From JALCLA01 sp965653565 (GTDB lineage: Bacteria > Pseudomonadota > Gammaproteobacteria > Xanthomonadales > Xanthomonadaceae): a stretch of 64,000 nt of DNA. The stretch lies in contig CBFHAI010000012.1 in assembly GCA_965653565.1 (NCBI GenBank), forward strand, positions 34,058 through 98,057. The letters are read 5' to 3'. The position numbers and the translations under genes were made by a program. Positions within the stretch are counted from its first letter, which is position 1; each line of letters begins with the position of its first letter. The notes beneath the pieces are model-generated. The model was not told the origin of the DNA. It made no database searches and worked only from the letters and a program-made list of their open reading frames with translations. Positions 44,572-53,067 of this stretch are shown here, piece after piece.

Positions 44572-45452
44572 CAGCGGGTCCAGAGCGAGGGGTTGAGCAG
44601 AGCGGGATCGTCGGTGCGAAGCTCGTCCGGCAAGGCCGGCAGCGGGCCATCCACCGCATCCAGGATCTGCACGAGATGACGGGCGCTATCGACGCCCACC
44701 ACGATTCTTGCGGAGCCACTGGCCTGCAGCGCGAAGCGCAGGCAGGCCTGCAGCGGCTCGATGTTATGTTCCTGCAACCAGGCCTGCCAGCGCTGCCACA
44801 GCGGCGCCCAGCGTTCGAACTGCGCGGGCCGCTCGGATGCACGCATCAGCAGGAGACCTTGCAGGAAAGCCGAGCGCAGGTGCACTTCGCAACCGAGCGC
44901 TTGCAGACGCTGCATCCAGCCGCTGTCGATCATGCGGCGATCGAGCAGGTTGAAGGGCGCCTGCACGATGTCGCAGGCCAGATGAGGCATCACGCTATCG
45001 AGTTCGTTTGGCTGGTAGACCGAGATGCCGATATTGCGTACCCGGCCTTCGGCCTTGATTTCCGCCAGCGCGTTGGCGAATGCGCCGCCACGCGCTTCGA
45101 GCAATTGCGACGGACGATGCAGCAAAACACCGTGCAATCGTTCGATGCGCAGGCGTTGCAGCGAGCCTTCGATCTGCGCGCGCACCCAGCCGCCGACATC
45201 GTCCGCGTCATCGGGCACGGGCGGCAACTTGGTGATGACGTTCCAATCGGCGACGCCAACCTCACCGAGCACCGCCTCGCTGCTTCCGTAGGCGATCGCG
45301 GTATCGAGCGTATCGACGCCGCGCTCGCGCGCCAGGCGCAGGATCGCCTGTGCCTGCTCGCGGTCGATCTGACCGGTCCGGTTGGCGATCCCGTACGGCA
45401 GTCCGAATTGCGCGGTGCCCAGTACGAGACGCGAAGCGTCAGCGGAACTCAT
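44571..45452 (-). CDS. Aldo/keto reductase
   Basis: This 293-residue TIM-barrel oxidoreductase begins RLVLGTAQFGLPYGIANRTG, then shows the catalytic Asp/Tyr region LDTAIAYGSSEAVLGEV, VLLHRPSQLL, NIGISVYQP and an NADPH-binding end (ARIVVGVDSARHL). Members of this type occur in nonulosonic acid loci, and this one shares one base with the cytidylyltransferase-aminotransferase gene (TGATG). It probably reduces a keto-sugar intermediate or a keto group that the neighbouring aminotransferase would otherwise use. Confidence 0.9.
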   Translation of the reverse strand: MSSADASRLVLGTAQFGLPYGIANRTGQIDREQAQAILRLARERGVDTLDTAIAYGSSEAVLGEVGVADWNVITKLPPVPDDADDVGGWVRAQIEGSLQRLRIERLHGVLLHRPSQLLEARGGAFANALAEIKAEGRVRNIGISVYQPNELDSVMPHLACDIVQAPFNLLDRRMIDSGWMQRLQALGCEVHLRSAFLQGLLLMRASERPAQFERWAPLWQRWQAWLQEHNIEPLQACLRFALQASGSARIVVGVDSARHLVQILDAVDGPLPALPDELRTDDPALLNPSLWTR

Positions 45453-45969
45453 CTTTCAACATGCCCAGGCGAAACACGCCCATGCGGCGACCATCGAGCA
45501 CCACGTGGCGCCGATAGAAACCTTCGACGGCGTAACCCACACGCAAAAATGCACGCAGCGACGCCAGATTGTCTTCGTAGCAGCCGGCCTGCACGCGCTC
45601 GAGCTGCAATTCACCGAAGGCATGGGCAGTCAACGCACGCACGATCTCCTGCCCGAAACCCTGCTTCCAATAGGCCTTCTCGCCGATGAAAAGACTCAAC
45701 TCGGCCGTGTCGTATTGGCGATTGATGAAACCCACTTTGGCATTGCCCAGGTGGTTGCCGTGCTCGCGATGAAAAACCCCGAACAGGTGACTGTCGGGAT
45801 CGCGGTTCATGGCTTCGATGAAGTCGGCGCAGCTCTGCACGGTTTGCGGCGCGTGCCGCGTTTCCAGATAACGGTTGACCTGGGGATCGTTGAGCCATGC
45901 GGCGTAACGCTCCGTCGCGTCGGCGACGGTGAGCGGGCGCAGCATCAGGCGGGGTGACAGCAGCGTCAT
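45439..45969 (-). CDS. GNAT acetyltransferase (PseH-like position)
   Basis: This 176-residue GNAT protein opens LLSPRLMLRPLTVADATERY and shows AELSLFIGEKAYWKQGFGQE (acetyl-CoA loop) and CYEDNLASLRAFLRVGYAVE. By position after PseC it should N-acetylate the 4-amino sugar (PseH role). Sequence alone would also allow a RimJ-type acyltransferase. The ATG overlaps the pseC stop (ATGA, 45966-45969) and its 3' end overlaps the aldo/keto reductase by 14 bases. Confidence 0.85.
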   Translation of the reverse strand: MTLLSPRLMLRPLTVADATERYAAWLNDPQVNRYLETRHAPQTVQSCADFIEAMNRDPDSHLFGVFHREHGNHLGNAKVGFINRQYDTAELSLFIGEKAYWKQGFGQEIVRALTAHAFGELQLERVQAGCYEDNLASLRAFLRVGYAVEGFYRRHVVLDGRRMGVFRLGMLKDEFR

Positions 45970-47123
45970 GCCAGCGCACGCTCGAGCGCGACGCACACCT
46001 CGTCTTGCTGCTCGTCGCTGAAGATAGCGTACATCGGCAGGCTGATCGCCTCGCGGTAGTAGCTTTCCGCCTCCGGAAAATCCCCATCCTTGAAACCGAA
46101 CGCGCGATAGAAGGGCTGCGTATGCACGGGAATGTAGTGCAGGTTCACGCCGATGCCCTGCGCGCGCATCGCATCGAAAACCTGTCGATGGCTGCGTCCG
46201 ATGCTATCGAGCTGCAGCCGCACGATGTACAGGTGCAGGCCGGAATACGAGTCCGGGTGTTGCCAAGGTGTGGTCACCGGCAGCCGCGCGAGTTTCTCGT
46301 CGTAGCGCTGCGCCAGCCGGTGGCGCGCGGCGACGAATTCCTCGAGCCGATCGACCTGGCTCAAGCCGAGCGCGGCCTGCAGCTCGGTCATGCGGTAGTT
46401 GTAGCCGAGCGCGATCTGCTGGTAGTACCAGTCGCCGTCCGGTGCGTGCGTCATCAGCTCCGGATCGCGCGTCATGCCATGACTGCGCAGCAACGCCATC
46501 GATTGCGCGAGCGCGGCATCCTGCGTCGTCGCCATGCCGCCTTCGGCCGTGGTGATGATCTTCACCGGGTGGAAACTGAAAACGGTGATATCGCTGTAGC
46601 GGCAGCTGCCGACCGGCTCGTCGGCATAGCGTCCACCGATGGCGTGCGAGGCGTCTTCCACGATGCGAAAGCCGTAGCGCTGCGACAATGCGTGAATCGC
46701 CTTCATGTCGCACGACTGCCCGGCCAGGTGCACCGGCACGACGATCTTCGGCAGTTTCCCCTCGCGTTCGGCCTGCTCGAGTTTGCGTTCCAGCGCCAGC
46801 GGACTGAGATTGTAGGTGCGCGGATCGATATCGACGAAATCGACCTGCGCACCGCAGTACAGCGCGCAGTTGGCGGATGCCAGAAACGTGATCGGACTGG
46901 TCCAGAGCCAGTCTCCCGGTCCCAGGCCCAGCGCCATGCAGGCGATATGCAGGGCCGAAGTCGCACTGTTGACGGCCACCGCGTAGCGCGCGCCGCAACG
47001 TTCGGCCACCGCCTGTTCGAAGCGTGGAACGCGCGGGCCCTGGGTCAGGAAATCCGAACGCAGCACGGCAACCACCGCGTCGATATCGGCCTGGCTGATG
47101 TCCTGGCGGCCGTACGGAATCAT
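45966..47123 (-). CDS. pseC: UDP-4-amino-4,6-dideoxy-N-acetyl-altrosamine transaminase (PseC)
   Basis: This 385-residue DegT/DnrJ/EryC1 aminotransferase converts the PseB 4-keto product to the 4-amino sugar. It starts MIPYGRQDISQADIDAVVAV, as PseC proteins do. It contains VNSATSALHIACMALGLGPG, FVDIDPRTYNLSP, VEDASHAIGG and the PLP-binding lysine K188 in VFSFHPVKIITTAEGG. Its length fits the family, and it shares one base with pseB upstream. Confidence 0.93.
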   Translation of the reverse strand: MIPYGRQDISQADIDAVVAVLRSDFLTQGPRVPRFEQAVAERCGARYAVAVNSATSALHIACMALGLGPGDWLWTSPITFLASANCALYCGAQVDFVDIDPRTYNLSPLALERKLEQAEREGKLPKIVVPVHLAGQSCDMKAIHALSQRYGFRIVEDASHAIGGRYADEPVGSCRYSDITVFSFHPVKIITTAEGGMATTQDAALAQSMALLRSHGMTRDPELMTHAPDGDWYYQQIALGYNYRMTELQAALGLSQVDRLEEFVAARHRLAQRYDEKLARLPVTTPWQHPDSYSGLHLYIVRLQLDSIGRSHRQVFDAMRAQGIGVNLHYIPVHTQPFYRAFGFKDGDFPEAESYYREAISLPMYAIFSDEQQDEVCVALERALA

Positions 47124-48136
47124 CAGGCGGCCTCGAAGCCAGCGTCGACGTGGTTGCGGATCAGATCGCGCAATTCATCGACGCTCAGGAAGCTGTCGTT
47201 GGTGCCGCTGTTGTAGGCGAAGCCGGGCGTTACCGCCACACCGCTGTGTTGCGCAATATAGGTTTCGACGGTGTGTTTGCCGGCGGCCGGAAGAATGGCG
47301 AAGTACGGGCCCAGATCCACCGTGTTGAAGCTGTCGCTCACGGTGATCATTTCTTCGTGCACTTTTTCGCCCGGGCGGATGCCCACGACGCGGTGCTCGC
47401 ACGACGGACCGATGGCGCGCGCCACATCGAGGATGCGATAACTCGGAATCTTGGGTACGAAGATCTCGCCGCCGGCCGCGTTTTCCAGCGCCCAAAGCAC
47501 CAGATCCACGCCTTCCTGCAGGCTGATGTTGAAGCGCGTCATGTCCGGATCGGTGATCGGCAACACGCCGCTGCTGCGCTTGTCCAGGAAGTACGGAATC
47601 ACCGAGCCGCGGCTGCCCATCACGTTGCCGTAGCGCACGACGCTGAAACGGATATCGCGCTTGCCGCGGATGTTGTTGGCTGCCGTGAACAGCTTGTCGG
47701 AACAAAGTTTGGTGGCGCCGTAGAGATTGATCGGCGCAGCGGCCTTGTCGGTCGACAGGGCGACGACGTTGTGGACATCGGTGTCGAAGCAGGCTTCGAT
47801 CACGTTCTGGGCGCCCAGGATGTTGGTCTTGATGCACTCGAACGGGTTGTATTCGGCCGCCGGCACCTGCTTGAGCGCGGCCGCGTGCACGACGATGTCC
47901 ACCCCTTCCATGGCGCGGCGCACGCGGTCGGCGTCGCGCACGTCGCCGATGAAATAGCGCAGCGCGCGGTGCTCGCGCGGGTCGAACTGCTGGGCCATCT
48001 CGAACTGCTTGAGTTCGTCGCGGCTGAAGATGACCAGGCGCCGCACGCCCGGGTAACGCGCCAGCACGGTGGCCACGAAAGCCTTGCCGAACGAGCCGGT
48101 ACCGCCCGTCACCAGGATGGATTTGTTATCTAACAT
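47123..48136 (-). CDS. pseB: UDP-N-acetylglucosamine 4,6-dehydratase, inverting (PseB)
   Basis: This 337-residue SDR enzyme starts the pseudaminic-type pathway by C4 oxidation, C6 dehydration and C5 epimerisation of UDP-GlcNAc. The ATG at 48136 gives MLDNKSILVTGGTGSFGKAF, the usual PseB opening. IFSRDELKQFEMAQ, HAAALKQVPAAEYNPFE, ALSTDKAAAPINLYGATKL and FSVVRYGNVMGSRGSVIP are also characteristic. It is the first biosynthetic gene after the Wzz-like gene in the operon, 59 bases downstream of it. Confidence 0.96.
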   Translation of the reverse strand: MLDNKSILVTGGTGSFGKAFVATVLARYPGVRRLVIFSRDELKQFEMAQQFDPREHRALRYFIGDVRDADRVRRAMEGVDIVVHAAALKQVPAAEYNPFECIKTNILGAQNVIEACFDTDVHNVVALSTDKAAAPINLYGATKLCSDKLFTAANNIRGKRDIRFSVVRYGNVMGSRGSVIPYFLDKRSSGVLPITDPDMTRFNISLQEGVDLVLWALENAAGGEIFVPKIPSYRILDVARAIGPSCEHRVVGIRPGEKVHEEMITVSDSFNTVDLGPYFAILPAAGKHTVETYIAQHSGVAVTPGFAYNSGTNDSFLSVDELRDLIRNHVDAGFEAA

Positions 48137-48195
48137 TGCTGCGCCTATTCGAAACCGAAGAATGAATCGGCCGGCGCGCACGCCGGCCCATGTGA

Positions 48196-49392
48196 CTAGC
48201 CGACGTCGTCGGCCGTGATCAACGCGCGATTGCTGCGCCACCAGCCGCGCGATGCGGCGAGCAGTATTCCGCCCAACGCGCCGAAAACCAGTCCGAGCAG
48301 GAAGCCCAGGGTCAGCCCCACCTTGCGCACGCGCAATTGCGCGCCCTCGGGCGCCACCACGAAGCGCATCCGGCCGAAATACTTGTCGGTCCAGTTCTTG
48401 CGCTGGATTTCGAGCTCGTTGAAGGTGTGTTCCACGACGCTGTCGGCCATGTCGCGGCCTTCGAAGGCACGTTCGCGCAACGCCGGCAGCTTGTTGAGGA
48501 AATCCAGCCCCGGCGCGGGCGTCTGCAACGCGTCGCGCGCATCGCAGAAATAACGCGCCTTGATGGCGGCGGCAACGGCATCGCGCTCGCGCTTGCGCTG
48601 CTCCAGGCGCAACCCGGCAATAGTCATTTCCGCACCGACCAGCTGGGTGACAGGCGAAAGGAATCGCTCGTCGCCTTCCTTGAGCGTGATGACCTGGCGG
48701 CTATCGATCGCGGCGGCCTGCGGCGTACGCTCGATGATGGCGCGCAACGCCTCGGCGCGGGTTTCGTTCTGGGTAATGTCGAAATCGGCCTGCAATTGCT
48801 GGTTGCGCATGGTGCGCTCGAGGTTGCCGAAATCCAGGCAGGCATCGAGCAGCAGCGATTCGAGGTCGACCTTGATGATGGTGTCGCGCACGTACTCGGC
48901 CAGCAATCGCACCGGGGCGACGTCGGTCGGCGCGGAGTGATCGAGCGCCAAACGAATGCCGACAAGGCTGCCCGGCTCTTCCACCTTGACGCCGAAGGTG
49001 CGCGCGTCACGGTCGGTGAAGGAGAATTCGGGACGTATGGCGCGGGCGCGCAGCGCCGGCTGCTCGACGATGCGTTCGAGCAAGGCAGCGGCAGGTTCGT
49101 CGGCGTGTCCGCCATGCTCGAGGAATTCGAGCAGGCGCGGCTGATTGCCAAAAGCCGACTCATAGCGCTTGTAGTCGGCCACGGCGAGGTCGGGCGTGAG
49201 AAAGAGGCCTTCCGACACATAGGTGGTGGAGGCCCAGCTGGCCAGCACGCCCAGGATGGCACCGAGCACGGTCGTAACGACCACCCATCCCCGCGAGTAC
49301 CAGACCTCGTGAGCCAGCTGGCGCAGGTCGAATTCGTCCGAACCGGCGGCCGGCGGGGCCGGCAAGGAATGGGGAGGGGGTGAATCCGTCAT
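48196..49392 (-). CDS. Wzz-like chain-length determinant
   Basis: This 398-residue inner-membrane protein has a Wzz/polysaccharide co-polymerase layout. The first helix is at about 35-57 (VVVTTVLGAILGVLASWAST). A long, mostly helical periplasmic part with charged, coiled-coil-like stretches follows to about 355. A second helix (VGLTLGFLLGLVFGALGGIL, about 360-382) precedes a short cytoplasmic end. There is no tyrosine-kinase domain. The ATG at 49392 is preceded by AGGTG. It should set the modal length of the polymer made by the Wzy protein. It heads the 21-gene operon. Confidence 0.85.
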   Translation of the reverse strand: MTDSPPPHSLPAPPAAGSDEFDLRQLAHEVWYSRGWVVVTTVLGAILGVLASWASTTYVSEGLFLTPDLAVADYKRYESAFGNQPRLLEFLEHGGHADEPAAALLERIVEQPALRARAIRPEFSFTDRDARTFGVKVEEPGSLVGIRLALDHSAPTDVAPVRLLAEYVRDTIIKVDLESLLLDACLDFGNLERTMRNQQLQADFDITQNETRAEALRAIIERTPQAAAIDSRQVITLKEGDERFLSPVTQLVGAEMTIAGLRLEQRKRERDAVAAAIKARYFCDARDALQTPAPGLDFLNKLPALRERAFEGRDMADSVVEHTFNELEIQRKNWTDKYFGRMRFVVAPEGAQLRVRKVGLTLGFLLGLVFGALGGILLAASRGWWRSNRALITADDVG

Positions 49393-49544
49393 GCGACACC
49401 TGAGGAAAAAAGCACGTAATTGTCGCATATGACATTTCGTTACGGTTCGGGAAGGGGTCCGGCCGCCGGCTGTCTGGTGCCGGAAGCCTCCTCTGGCTGT
49501 CGCATAATCCCCGGCTGGCCGGATAGGCCGAGGGACGCCCGGCA
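49393..49544. promoter_or_regulatory. Divergent promoter region of the polysaccharide locus
   Basis: These 152 bases separate the minus-strand operon (Wzz start at 49392) from the plus-strand flippase (TTG at 49545), so both transcripts must start here or further inside. A short dyad TGTC-GCATAT-GACA lies at 49421-49434. CATAAT at 49503-49508 could be a -10 for the flippase, but no good -35 precedes it. No JUMPstart element is seen. Confidence 0.4.
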
Positions 49545-50765
49545 TTGGAAACAGCAACCCAGAACGCAAACAGGCCGCTGATCCCCTCGGTTGCCGTGCA
49601 GGGCGCCGGGGCAGCGGTCACTGCGGCCCTGTCGTTCGTCCTGCTCGCCTGGCTGGCGCGCGTGCTGGGGACGGCGCACTTCGGCGCCTATGTGGCCACG
49701 CTGGGTGCCGCGGTCTTGTTGTTGATCCTGATCGAGGGCGGCTGGCCGACGTTGCTGTACCGGGAGACGGCCGGAGCACGGCAAGCCCCCACTGCCGACC
49801 CGCTGATGGGGCTCGCGCTGGCCCACACGCTGGCGGTGGCGTTCGCCCTCGCCGCGCTGGCCCTGCTGCTGGGATCGCGCAGCTCGATCGACCTGGCGGC
49901 CGCCTGCGGCTGCATGGGGCTGGTCGCGACGATGAATCTGATTTCGGCCCGCCTGCGCGGCGAGGGACGCTTCACGCTCGAGGCGCTCTGGCAAGTGGGT
50001 GGGCGCCTCGTGTCGGCCACAGCGATTGTCGCCGTGGTTGCCTTGGCCGGCGCCAACATCGCGGCAATTTTTCTGGCCTGGGCGGCCGGCCTGCTGCTGG
50101 TCCTGCCCTTCGGCGCCGCGCGCCTGGCGCGGCCCCGGTGGCAAGGCGTGCGTGCGTTGTATCCGATCGCCGGCGCCTTCGTGTTGGTCGAGGGTTGTCT
50201 GGTTTTCCTCACCAAGGGCGACGTGGCGTTGCTCGGCGCGATCGGTGCCGAGCCGGCCGGACTGTCGCAATTCGCCGCCTGCACGCGCTTCAACGAGGCC
50301 GCCCTGCTGTTGTTCGCCCCGGTTTCGAACGTGATGCTTCGCAGCCTGCGCCGGACCGCCAACACGCCGGCAACATTCACCGCGCTGCTGCGGCCCTGGT
50401 TGATCGGGGCCACGGCATTGGGGGCGGCGGCCGTGGCCGGCAGCCTGTTGCTCGGCGACATGCTGGTCAGCGCCGTTTTCGGGCCTGGTTACGCCGCCGC
50501 TGCGGACCTGCTGCCGTGGTGCGCGGCGATGTTGCCATTCGCGCTGGGCAACCTGCTGCTGGCACAGGCAATGATCGCGCGCGACGCGCAGAACGCGCTG
50601 GTGCGGCGGCTCGTCTTGGCCAGCGTGCTGATGCTGCTGGCGATTCCGGTCGGATTCTTCGCGTTCGGCACGCGCGGTGCCGCGCTCGCGGTGGCGGTTT
50701 CGCACGCCGTCCTGTGGGCCTGCTGCCTGGACCGCGTGTTCCGCAGGCCGCCGGCGTCGCCATGA
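49545..50765 (+). CDS. Second polysaccharide flippase (MOP superfamily)
   Basis: This 406-residue protein has about 12 helices. Its opening IPSVAVQGAGAAVTAALSFV, RVLGTAHFGAYVATLGAAVL, and a central FAACTRFNEAALLLFAPVSN, are typical of Wzx-type exporters. The start appears to be a TTG (49545) with AGGGA about nine bases upstream; no ATG lies nearby in frame. It is transcribed away from the main operon and coupled to a GT4 glycosyltransferase. It may flip a different lipid-linked sugar from the flippase at 32433-33701. Confidence 0.82.
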   Translation: METATQNANRPLIPSVAVQGAGAAVTAALSFVLLAWLARVLGTAHFGAYVATLGAAVLLLILIEGGWPTLLYRETAGARQAPTADPLMGLALAHTLAVAFALAALALLLGSRSSIDLAAACGCMGLVATMNLISARLRGEGRFTLEALWQVGGRLVSATAIVAVVALAGANIAAIFLAWAAGLLLVLPFGAARLARPRWQGVRALYPIAGAFVLVEGCLVFLTKGDVALLGAIGAEPAGLSQFAACTRFNEAALLLFAPVSNVMLRSLRRTANTPATFTALLRPWLIGATALGAAAVAGSLLLGDMLVSAVFGPGYAAAADLLPWCAAMLPFALGNLLLAQAMIARDAQNALVRRLVLASVLMLLAIPVGFFAFGTRGAALAVAVSHAVLWACCLDRVFRRPPASP

Positions 50766-51886
50766 AGATCGCCGTCGACGCTTCGGTACTGGCGACACCT
50801 ACCGGCGGCATCGGTCGGTATCTGGACGCCCTGCTTGACCGCCTGTGCCTGCCGGACAGCCCGCACCGATGGCATTTGTTCGGCCGCGGCAAGCTCGCGG
50901 CGCCGCATGCCGGCGCTCCGGTGCATCTCCATCGCGATCGTTGGCCCGCCGAGGCCGGACGCATCCTGTCGTTGGCGACCACGCTGCCGGCTGGCCTGGC
51001 GAAGCAGCATCCCGAGGTGTACTGGGGACCGGCGCATCGCTTCCCGCTCTGGATGCCTGCAAAAACCGCGCGCGTGCTGACCATCCACGACCTGTGCTGG
51101 CTGCGCGTGCCCGAGTCGATGCGCGCCAGCACCCGCTGGCTCGATGCGACCTTGATGCCGCACGCGGTGGCGCAGGCCGATCGCATCGTTGCGGTGTCGG
51201 AAGCAACCGGTGCGGATTTGCGTGCGGTGTTCCCGGCGGCGACCGATCGCGTGGTTGTCGTTCCCGCGGCGGCCGAGAGCTTGCCGGCGCCGGGCGCTGA
51301 GGTGGTGTTGCAGGCGATGGGAATCGTGTCGCCGTATCTGTTATTCGTGGGAACGCGCGAGCCGCGCAAGAATCTGGCGCGGCTGGTGCGGGCGTTCGCG
51401 CTGGTGTGCGAACGATTTCCGCAGCTTCAGCTGGTGATCGCCGGCGGCGACGGCTGGGGATCGCAGCGCGAGTTCGATGCGGCGCTCGCCACACCGGCGC
51501 TTGCAGCTCGAATCAGGACGACCGGGCGCGTCGACGATCGGCAACTGGCGACGCTGTACGCGCATGCACTGTGCCTGGCGATGCCATCGCTGTACGAGGG
51601 TTTCGGGCTGCCGCTGCTCGAAGCGATGGCACAGGGCACGCCGGCGATCACATCGAAGATATCGTCGATGCCCGAGGTCGGCGGCGATGCCGCGCTGCTG
51701 GTCGATCCGACCAGCGTCGATTCGATTGCGCAGGCCATCGCGCGCATGGTGGAAGAGCCCGGGCTGCGTCAGTCGCTCGCCGCCCGGGCCAGGCCGCAGG
51801 CGGCGCGATTCTCGTGGGATCGCGCGGCCGCGACGATGCTGCAGGTTTTCGAGGACGCGCGGCAGCATCGCACCGCGCGCCGCTGA
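50762..51886 (+). CDS. GT4-family glycosyltransferase (second)
   Basis: This 374-residue GT-B glycosyltransferase overlaps the flippase stop (ATGA, 50762-50765). It begins MKIAVDASVLATPTGGIGRY. It then shows ARVLTIHDLCWLRVPESM, YLLFVGTREPRKNLARLVRA and LVIAGGDGWGSQREFDAAL, and ends its catalytic region with PSLYEGFGLPLLEAMAQGTP, the E-x7-E motif of family 4. It is most like mannosyl- or rhamnosyltransferases of O-antigen loci. It ends one base before the convergent cystathionine gamma-synthase/lyase gene. Confidence 0.94.
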   Translation: MKIAVDASVLATPTGGIGRYLDALLDRLCLPDSPHRWHLFGRGKLAAPHAGAPVHLHRDRWPAEAGRILSLATTLPAGLAKQHPEVYWGPAHRFPLWMPAKTARVLTIHDLCWLRVPESMRASTRWLDATLMPHAVAQADRIVAVSEATGADLRAVFPAATDRVVVVPAAAESLPAPGAEVVLQAMGIVSPYLLFVGTREPRKNLARLVRAFALVCERFPQLQLVIAGGDGWGSQREFDAALATPALAARIRTTGRVDDRQLATLYAHALCLAMPSLYEGFGLPLLEAMAQGTPAITSKISSMPEVGGDAALLVDPTSVDSIAQAIARMVEEPGLRQSLAARARPQAARFSWDRAAATMLQVFEDARQHRTARR

Positions 51887-51887
51887 T

Positions 51888-53048
51888 TCAGCGCAGCACC
51901 GAATCCAGCTCCGCCCGCAGGTCCGCCACGTCTTCCACGCCGACGCTCAGGCGCACGAGATTGTCGTGGATGCCCAGGCGCTGGCGGTTTTCCGGCGGCA
52001 CCGAGGCGTGCGTCATGATCGCGGGGTGGTTGATCAGGCTTTCCACGCCGCCGAGCGATTCGGCCACGGCGAACAGTTCGCAGCGTTCCATCATGCGGCG
52101 CGCGGCGTCGAGGCCGCCTTTGACGTAGATGCTGATCATGCCGCCGAAGCCCTGCATCTGGCGCTTGGCGAGCGCGTGCTGCGGATGCGAGGCCAGGCCC
52201 GGATAGATCACGCTGTCGATCGACGGGTGCGATTGCAGCCACTGCGCCAGTTCGAGCGCGCTTTCGCAATGCGCCTTCATGCGCAAGTGCAGCGTTTTCA
52301 GGCCGCGCAGCGCGAGGAAACTGTCGAACGGGCCCTGCACGCCGCCGATCGCGTTCTGCAGGAAGGTCATCTGTTCGGCCAGTTCGGCATCGTCGCCGAC
52401 CACCGCCATGCCGCCGACGATGTCGGAATGGCCGTTGAGATATTTCGTCGCCGAGTGCATCACCAGATGCGCGCCCAGTTCGAGCGGGCGCTGCAGCATC
52501 GGCGTGGCGAAGGTGTTGTCGACCGCCACGCGGATGCCGCGCTTGCGCGCGAATTCGCAGATCGCCGCGATGTCGACGATCTTGAGCATCGGGTTGGTCG
52601 GCGTTTCGATCCAGATCAACTTTGTGTTGGGGCGGACAGAAGCTTCGAACGCCGCGCGATCGTTGAGATCGACGAAGCTGAAATCGAGTCCCGCGCTGCG
52701 CCGGCGCACGCGCTCGAACAGGCGGAACGTGCCGCCGTAGACATCGTCCATGCACACGACATGGCTGCCGCTGTCGAGCGTTTCGAGAATCGTCGAGGTG
52801 GCCGCTAGGCCCGACGCGAACGCATAACCCTTGCTGCCGCCTTCGAGCGCGGCGACGCAATCCTCATACGCGAAGCGCGTCGGATTGTGGCTGCGCGAAT
52901 ACTCGAAACCCTGATGCACGCCGGGCGATTTCTGCGCGTACGTGGAGGTCGCATAGATCGGCGTCATCACCGCACCGGTCGTGGGATCGGGTTTCTGGCC
53001 GGCATGAATGGCGAGGGTGCCGAGGCCGTGTTTTTTGGAAGAGGTCAT
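51888..53048 (-). CDS. Cystathionine gamma-synthase / gamma-lyase (Cys/Met metabolism PLP enzyme)
   Basis: This 386-residue fold-type I PLP enzyme has SRSHNPTRFAYEDCVAALEG, AFASGLAATSTILE, DDVYGGTFRLFE, WIETPTNPMLKIVDI and the PLP lysine K202 in MHSATKYLNGHSDIVGG. The ATG at 53048 gives the standard start (MTSSKKHGLGTLAIHAGQKP). With cystathionine beta-synthase in the same operon, reverse transsulfuration (gamma-lyase: cystathionine to cysteine) is likely. Synthase and lyase cannot be separated by motif. It is 19 bases downstream of the HicB-like gene. Confidence 0.94.
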   Translation of the reverse strand: MTSSKKHGLGTLAIHAGQKPDPTTGAVMTPIYATSTYAQKSPGVHQGFEYSRSHNPTRFAYEDCVAALEGGSKGYAFASGLAATSTILETLDSGSHVVCMDDVYGGTFRLFERVRRRSAGLDFSFVDLNDRAAFEASVRPNTKLIWIETPTNPMLKIVDIAAICEFARKRGIRVAVDNTFATPMLQRPLELGAHLVMHSATKYLNGHSDIVGGMAVVGDDAELAEQMTFLQNAIGGVQGPFDSFLALRGLKTLHLRMKAHCESALELAQWLQSHPSIDSVIYPGLASHPQHALAKRQMQGFGGMISIYVKGGLDAARRMMERCELFAVAESLGGVESLINHPAIMTHASVPPENRQRLGIHDNLVRLSVGVEDVADLRAELDSVLR

Positions 53049-53067
53049 GGGATTGAGTCGGTAGATG

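Noticed and set aside
42406..44679. Plus-strand frame of 757 codons opposite the cytidylyltransferase-aminotransferase fusion
   Set aside because: Antisense shadow; no motif, and it would overlap a well-supported gene along its whole length.
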